DNA of 61,991 bases from Turicibacter sp. GTDB lineage: Bacteria; Bacillota_I; Bacilli_A; MOL361; Turicibacteraceae. The stretch spans positions 1 to 61,991 of the forward strand of contig WRAJ01000008.1 in assembly GCA_009780245.1 (NCBI GenBank), given 5' to 3'. The position numbers and the translations under genes were made by a program. How positions within the stretch are numbered: position 1 is the stretch's first letter; each line of letters opens with the position of its first letter. The notes beneath the pieces were generated by a model, which saw only the letters and a program-made list of their open reading frames with translations, was not told where the DNA came from and did no database searches. This document shows, piece by piece, positions 59,932 through 61,991 of the stretch.

Positions 59932-61991
59932 ATGAATTTATTCGATCAACCAACCACTCCCCAAGAAAATACATTACTAGTGGGAATGAACGAACAACAA
60001 AAACTAGCGATCAAGCAAACCGAGGGACCACTTTTAATCCTAGCCGGAGCTGGATCTGGAAAGACCCGCGTGGTGACCCATCGCATCGCCTACCTCATCG
60101 AAGAACTAGGCATTGCACCGTGGAACATCTTAGCGATCACCTTTACGAACAAAGCGGCGCGTGAAATGAAAAACCGAACCAATGATCTCACGCCATACGG
60201 GCAAGACGTGTGGGTGTCAACGTTTCATTCGATGTGCGTGTCGATGTTAAGAAAACACATCGATCTGTTAGGCTACGACAAAAACTTCGCGATCTTAGAC
60301 GACGCCGATCAAATCTCAGCGTTAAAGCAAGTGTTAAAATCCCTTAATATCGACCCTAAAATCAGGCCACCAAAATATTACTTGGCTCGCATTTCCGAGG
60401 CGAAAAATCAACTCCAACTGCCCGGCGATATCACACCGGATCGTTTTATCGCCGACCAGTTCAAAGAAGTATACGAACGCTACCAAAGCATGCTCCACAG
60501 CAACAACCGCCTCGACTTTGATGACCTGTTAATGCTCACGGTCCATTTATTAGAACAGCATCCGCATGTGTTAGCGTATTATCAACAGAAATTCAAGTAT
60601 ATTCACGTGGACGAGTACCAAGATACGAACCACGCGCAGTATAGAATCGTGAAGCTTTTGGCCGACTTGCACCGGAATATTTGCGTGGTCGGTGATTCAG
60701 ACCAATCGATTTATAGTTGGCGAGGGGCGGATATCACCAACATTCTGTCTTTCGAGAAAGACTATGAAGAGGCGGTTGTCATAAAACTTGAACAGAATTA
60801 CCGTTCGACGCAGACGATACTGGACGCGGCTAATGATGTCATATCGAACAACCCGGCGCAGTATGAGAAGCACCTGTTTTCAGAGTTGGGTGAGGGGGTG
60901 AAGATCGTGGCGAAGCAGGCGTTTAGTGGCGATGCGGAAGTGGCGTATGTGGCGGCCGAGATTAAGTCGTTGCTGGGCGTGGGGATCTCATTTGAGGACA
61001 TAGTCGTGCTGTACCGGACGAATTCGCAATCGCGCCTGTTTGAGCAGCATTTTATGAAAGAGAACATCCCGTATCGCTTGGTCGGCGGACTGTCGTATTT
61101 TAAGCGCAAGGAAATCAAGGATTTAGTCGCCTTTTTACGGCTGGTGTTGGATACGCGTGACGATTTCTCTTTTGAAAGAATTGTAAATGTGCCAACCCGT
61201 GGTATTGGTGCCACGACCATTGGCAAAGTGGCCGTGGCAGCTGCACAGTCGGGTGTGCCCATGCTTGAGGCGATCCCATCCTTGGCGCAGTCCATATCCG
61301 GTGCCGCAGCAAACAAGCTGTTGACGTTTTACCATCTCATCGCGACGTTGCAAGCACAGTTGGACCAGCTGGCTGTTGTGGACTTCATCGATTTCGTCTT
61401 AGCCGAGACGGGTTACTTGGCGGCGCTCGAAGCGGAAGAAACGATTGAATCCGCGAGTCGCATTGAAAACTTGGAAGAATTTAAGACGATGGCGATCTCG
61501 TTTGAAAAAGATCAATTGGCTGGGATCATTGCGCAGGAAGAGCTCGGGATCACGCTTGATGCGATGACGACGCGGCAGAAACTGGAAATTTTACTCACTG
61601 ATATCGGTCTGCAAACAGACGTGACAGAAAGAGACGTCGATGCGGAAAAAGTAACGCTCATGACGATTCACGCGGCAAAAGGGCTGGAGTTTAATACCGT
61701 GTTTCTAGTCGGATTTGAAGACGGGATTTTTCCGCTTTATTCGTCCATTGAAGCTGGTGTTGCTGAGATTGAAGAAGAGCGCCGCTTAGCGTATGTGGCG
61801 ATCACACGAGCCGAGCGCCGGTTATATCTCACGAACGCGCGAAGCCGGATGCATCAAGGTCAAACGAAATACAATAAAATTTCCCGTTTCCAAAATGAAA
61901 TCGACGGGTCGCGCTTGGACATTCAAGGGGGCGGCTCAGGCGAATTTGCCCGAGCAAACAAGCCACCGTTCTTTGGGGCGAGTCAGCCAAA
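59932..61991 (+). CDS. pcrA: DNA helicase PcrA/UvrD (C-terminus cut by the window end)
   Basis: 686 residues are present from ATG 59932 (AAAGGAG upstream); the frame is open to the window edge. Superfamily 1 helicase motifs: Walker A LAGAGSGKT, ITFTNKAAREM, DEYQDTN (motif II), GDSDQSIYSWRGA (motif III), QNYRST, TIHAAKGLEF (motif V) and YVAITRAE (motif VI). It unwinds DNA in repair and removes RecA or stalled polymerases. PcrA is about 720-750 residues, so roughly 40-60 are missing. In many Bacillota ligA follows. The N-terminus has a short extra segment (residues 2-18) before the usual MNEQQ start. Confidence 0.97.
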   Translation, partial: MNLFDQPTTPQENTLLVGMNEQQKLAIKQTEGPLLILAGAGSGKTRVVTHRIAYLIEELGIAPWNILAITFTNKAAREMKNRTNDLTPYGQDVWVSTFHSMCVSMLRKHIDLLGYDKNFAILDDADQISALKQVLKSLNIDPKIRPPKYYLARISEAKNQLQLPGDITPDRFIADQFKEVYERYQSMLHSNNRLDFDDLLMLTVHLLEQHPHVLAYYQQKFKYIHVDEYQDTNHAQYRIVKLLADLHRNICVVGDSDQSIYSWRGADITNILSFEKDYEEAVVIKLEQNYRSTQTILDAANDVISNNPAQYEKHLFSELGEGVKIVAKQAFSGDAEVAYVAAEIKSLLGVGISFEDIVVLYRTNSQSRLFEQHFMKENIPYRLVGGLSYFKRKEIKDLVAFLRLVLDTRDDFSFERIVNVPTRGIGATTIGKVAVAAAQSGVPMLEAIPSLAQSISGAAANKLLTFYHLIATLQAQLDQLAVVDFIDFVLAETGYLAALEAEETIESASRIENLEEFKTMAISFEKDQLAGIIAQEELGITLDAMTTRQKLEILLTDIGLQTDVTERDVDAEKVTLMTIHAAKGLEFNTVFLVGFEDGIFPLYSSIEAGVAEIEEERRLAYVAITRAERRLYLTNARSRMHQGQTKYNKISRFQNEIDGSRLDIQGGGSGEFARANKPPFFGASQP

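Overview
The window comes from a low-to-moderate-GC Gram-positive bacterium (Bacillota). LPXTG-anchored proteins, a class C sortase, AgrC/AgrA-type signalling, a FabK-type type II fatty-acid synthesis cluster and GerA-family germination receptors all point that way. The gene order SpoIIE-like phosphatase, tilS, ftsH, hslO and the cortex-type deacetylase and gerA-gerC-gerB genes imply an endospore former or a recent descendant of one. I cannot name the genus. No rRNA, tRNA or CRISPR array was seen.

Layout. 1-2.4 kb: the tail of an unknown gene, a small secreted protein and a lone FtsX-type permease. 2.5-7.6 kb: two complete AgrC/AgrA-like sensor kinase plus LytTR regulator pairs on the minus strand, with a 45-codon AgrD-like peptide gene on the plus strand between them and no agrB in view. 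7.8-18 kb: rhamnogalacturonan catabolism genes (GH105 hydrolase, SGNH acetylesterase), a large cell-wall-anchored M28 peptidase, two micro-genes, uvrA and a MATE exporter. 17.8-21.5 kb: debris of a prophage or similar element (paired short elements, DUF6440 gene, orphan tape-measure gene, holin-like remnant). 21.6-23.9 kb: backbone pilin and its class C sortase. 24-37.7 kb: birA and a fatty-acid synthesis cluster (acpP-accBCDA-fabH-fabK, then rhuM and a membrane XRE regulator, then a FabK-like flavoprotein gene-fabD-fabG-fabF-fabZ). It is driven by two near-identical promoters whose -35 boxes overlap FabT/FabR-like TTTGA-N3-TCAAA operators. 38-45.5 kb: oligopeptide-binding lipoprotein, SpoIIE-like phosphatase, tilS, ftsH, hslO, GIY-YIG protein. 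45.7-54.8 kb: nuclease-like protein, prepilin peptidase, gerB-gerC-gerA, L,D-transpeptidase, YihY/BrkB protein, PdaA-like deacetylase. 55-62 kb: copA with a CsoR-type operator, csoR, a third GHKL kinase, and the truncated start of pcrA.

Two things stand out. First, the agrD-like gene has a Ser in place of the thiolactone Cys, its own promoter, and a 21-bp-period direct repeat upstream that looks like a LytTR binding site. It sits between two receptor/regulator pairs and has no visible AgrB. Second, at least eight intergenic regions carry 2-4 tandem copies of hairpin-forming units. Their sequences differ from locus to locus, but the periods fall into two classes, about 41 bp and 62-63 bp. Several share a loop core resembling TTTTCRYGAAAWA. 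I know of no named repeat family with this behaviour.
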